Source of the DNA: Candidatus Methylomirabilota bacterium
GTDB taxonomy: Bacteria; Methylomirabilota; Methylomirabilia; Methylomirabilales; 2-02-FULL-66-22
NCBI GenBank assembly: GCA_016208645.1
Contig: JACQXP010000472.1
Span: 1 to 19,205 of the forward strand
Length of the DNA stretch: 19,205 nucleotides
Reading direction: 5' to 3'
Part shown: positions 18,413 to 19,205 of the stretch, in pieces
Layout of the letters: every line of letters begins with the position of its first letter
Position numbering within the stretch: position 1 is the stretch's first letter
Position numbers and translations under genes: made by a program
Notes under the pieces: generated by a model
Told to the model about the DNA's origin: nothing
Database searches by the model: none
Seen by the model: the letters and a program-made list of their open reading frames with translations, nothing else

Positions 18413-19205
18413 ATGACCTTCGACAAGCGAAAAGCCCTCCAGAACGCCCTCACCTTCACGCAGCAAGGCAAATGGGACAAGGCCATCGCCGAATACCAGG
18501 CGATCCTCAAGGCCGATTCGCGCGATCTCGCCGTCTGCAACAACCTCGGCGACCTGTATGCCCGGGCGGGACGCGCGGCCGAGGCCATCGAGCAGTACCT
18601 CAAGCTGGGCGAGCTCTACCGTGCCGATGGGCTGTCGGTGAAGGCCATCGCGGTCTACAAGAAGATCGTGAAGCTGGATTCCACCCGCACCGAGGCCCAC
18701 CTGGCCTGCGCCGACCTGTATGAGGAGCAGGGCCTGACCGGGGAAGCCAAGCTCCATCTGGCGACCGTCGCGGAGCACTACACCAAGGCGGGCGACAGCC
18801 CCAAGGTCGTCGAGATCTATCAGCGCCTCGCCCAACTCGATCCGGCGAACCACACCCTGCTGGTGAAGGTCGGCGATCTCCTCCTGAAGGAGGGCATGCG
18901 GGAGGCCGCGGCCGCCGAGTACGAGCGCGCCTCCCAGGCGGCCCAGGCGGCCGGCCAGATCGCCGAGAGCAAGCGGCTGCTTCAGAAGGTGCGCGAGCTC
19001 GCCCCCGATTCCGCCGAGGCAAACCTCTCTCTGGCGGGATTGCACCTTCAGGAAGGAAAATACGCCGAAGCCGTCGAGATCCTCACCCGGGTCACGGCGC
19101 GTGAGGCAGCGAACGCCCAGGCCTGGCGCCTGCTGGGCGAGGCGCATTTCGGCCTGGGGCAGACGCCCGAGGCGCTCACGGCGCTGGAACAGGCGGTGGC
19201 CCTCG
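18413..19205 (+). CDS. Tetratricopeptide repeat protein (3' end outside the window)
   Basis: The frame is open from ATG 18413 to the window end (264 codons, no stop). The sequence is a run of 34-residue-type TPR units, for example GKWDKAIAEYQAIL near residue 19, LGDLYARAGRAAEAIEQYLK, ADLYEEQGLTGEAKLHL, VGDLLLKEGMREAAAAEYERA, and LAGLHLQEGKYAEAVEIL. There is no signal peptide or membrane helix at the start (MTFDKRKALQNALTFTQQGK), so it is probably cytosolic. TPR arrays mediate protein contacts; the partner and role are unknown, and the missing part may carry another domain. It has its own promoter with a short leader, so it is a separate unit from the lipoyl gene. The ribosome site is modest (GCGG just before the ATG). 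Confidence 0.85.
   Translation, partial: MTFDKRKALQNALTFTQQGKWDKAIAEYQAILKADSRDLAVCNNLGDLYARAGRAAEAIEQYLKLGELYRADGLSVKAIAVYKKIVKLDSTRTEAHLACADLYEEQGLTGEAKLHLATVAEHYTKAGDSPKVVEIYQRLAQLDPANHTLLVKVGDLLLKEGMREAAAAEYERASQAAQAAGQIAESKRLLQKVRELAPDSAEANLSLAGLHLQEGKYAEAVEILTRVTAREAANAQAWRLLGEAHFGLGQTPEALTALEQAVAL

Overview
The window is a high-GC, densely coded stretch from a Gram-negative bacterium: it carries lipopolysaccharide-transport genes (lptC, lptA, lptB) and signal peptides suited to a periplasm. Nearly all genes lie on the + strand. The order lptC-lptA-lptB-rpoN-hpf-hprK-rapZ-EIIA-HPr, a separate TAXI-type TRAP transporter and the protein sequences fit the Methylomirabilota/Rokubacteria (NC10) or deltaproteobacterial-type lineages. 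That placement is inference from gene order and style, not from a marker-gene tree.

Layout. (1) 1-555: end of an MNT-type nucleotidyltransferase overlapping a HEPN-domain gene, i.e. a toxin-antitoxin-like pair. (2) 556-1299: an intergenic tract with two tandem, very small, lysine-rich peptide genes, each with a near-perfect Shine-Dalgarno sequence, then a strong hairpin, an AT-rich island, a promoter-like sequence, an intrinsic terminator and a 12-bp palindrome. (3) 1300-5087: aldehyde dehydrogenase, ornithine cyclodeaminase-family protein and glutaryl-CoA dehydrogenase, plausibly an amino-acid (lysine-type) catabolic group. (4) 5115-9205: an excellent sigma-54 (-24/-12) promoter followed by lptC-lptA-lptB-rpoN and hpf, so the operon that makes sigma-54 looks sigma-54 dependent. 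(5) 9237-13734: a regulatory phosphotransferase module (kinase-domain-only HprK, RapZ, EIIA-Man, HPr) with a GH57 alpha-glucanotransferase between EIIA and HPr. No EI gene and no sugar permease is in the window. (6) 13813-17314: TAXI binding protein, DUF1850 protein and fused TRAP permease, a complete TRAP uptake system. (7) 17346-18327: a relic of a peptide-ABC permease, a heptamer repeat element and a LipM/LplA-like lipoyl-pathway enzyme. (8) 18345-end: a good sigma-70-like promoter and a TPR protein running off the window.

How the parts fit: the central block couples outer-membrane assembly (Lpt), the alternative sigma factor, ribosome hibernation and a carbon/nitrogen-sensing PTS. The GH57 gene, which overlaps the HPr start, suggests a link to glycogen or maltodextrin turnover. 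The least explained parts are the paired micro-peptide genes with their structured downstream region, and a family of roughly 85-bp heptamer-based repeats inserted between genes.
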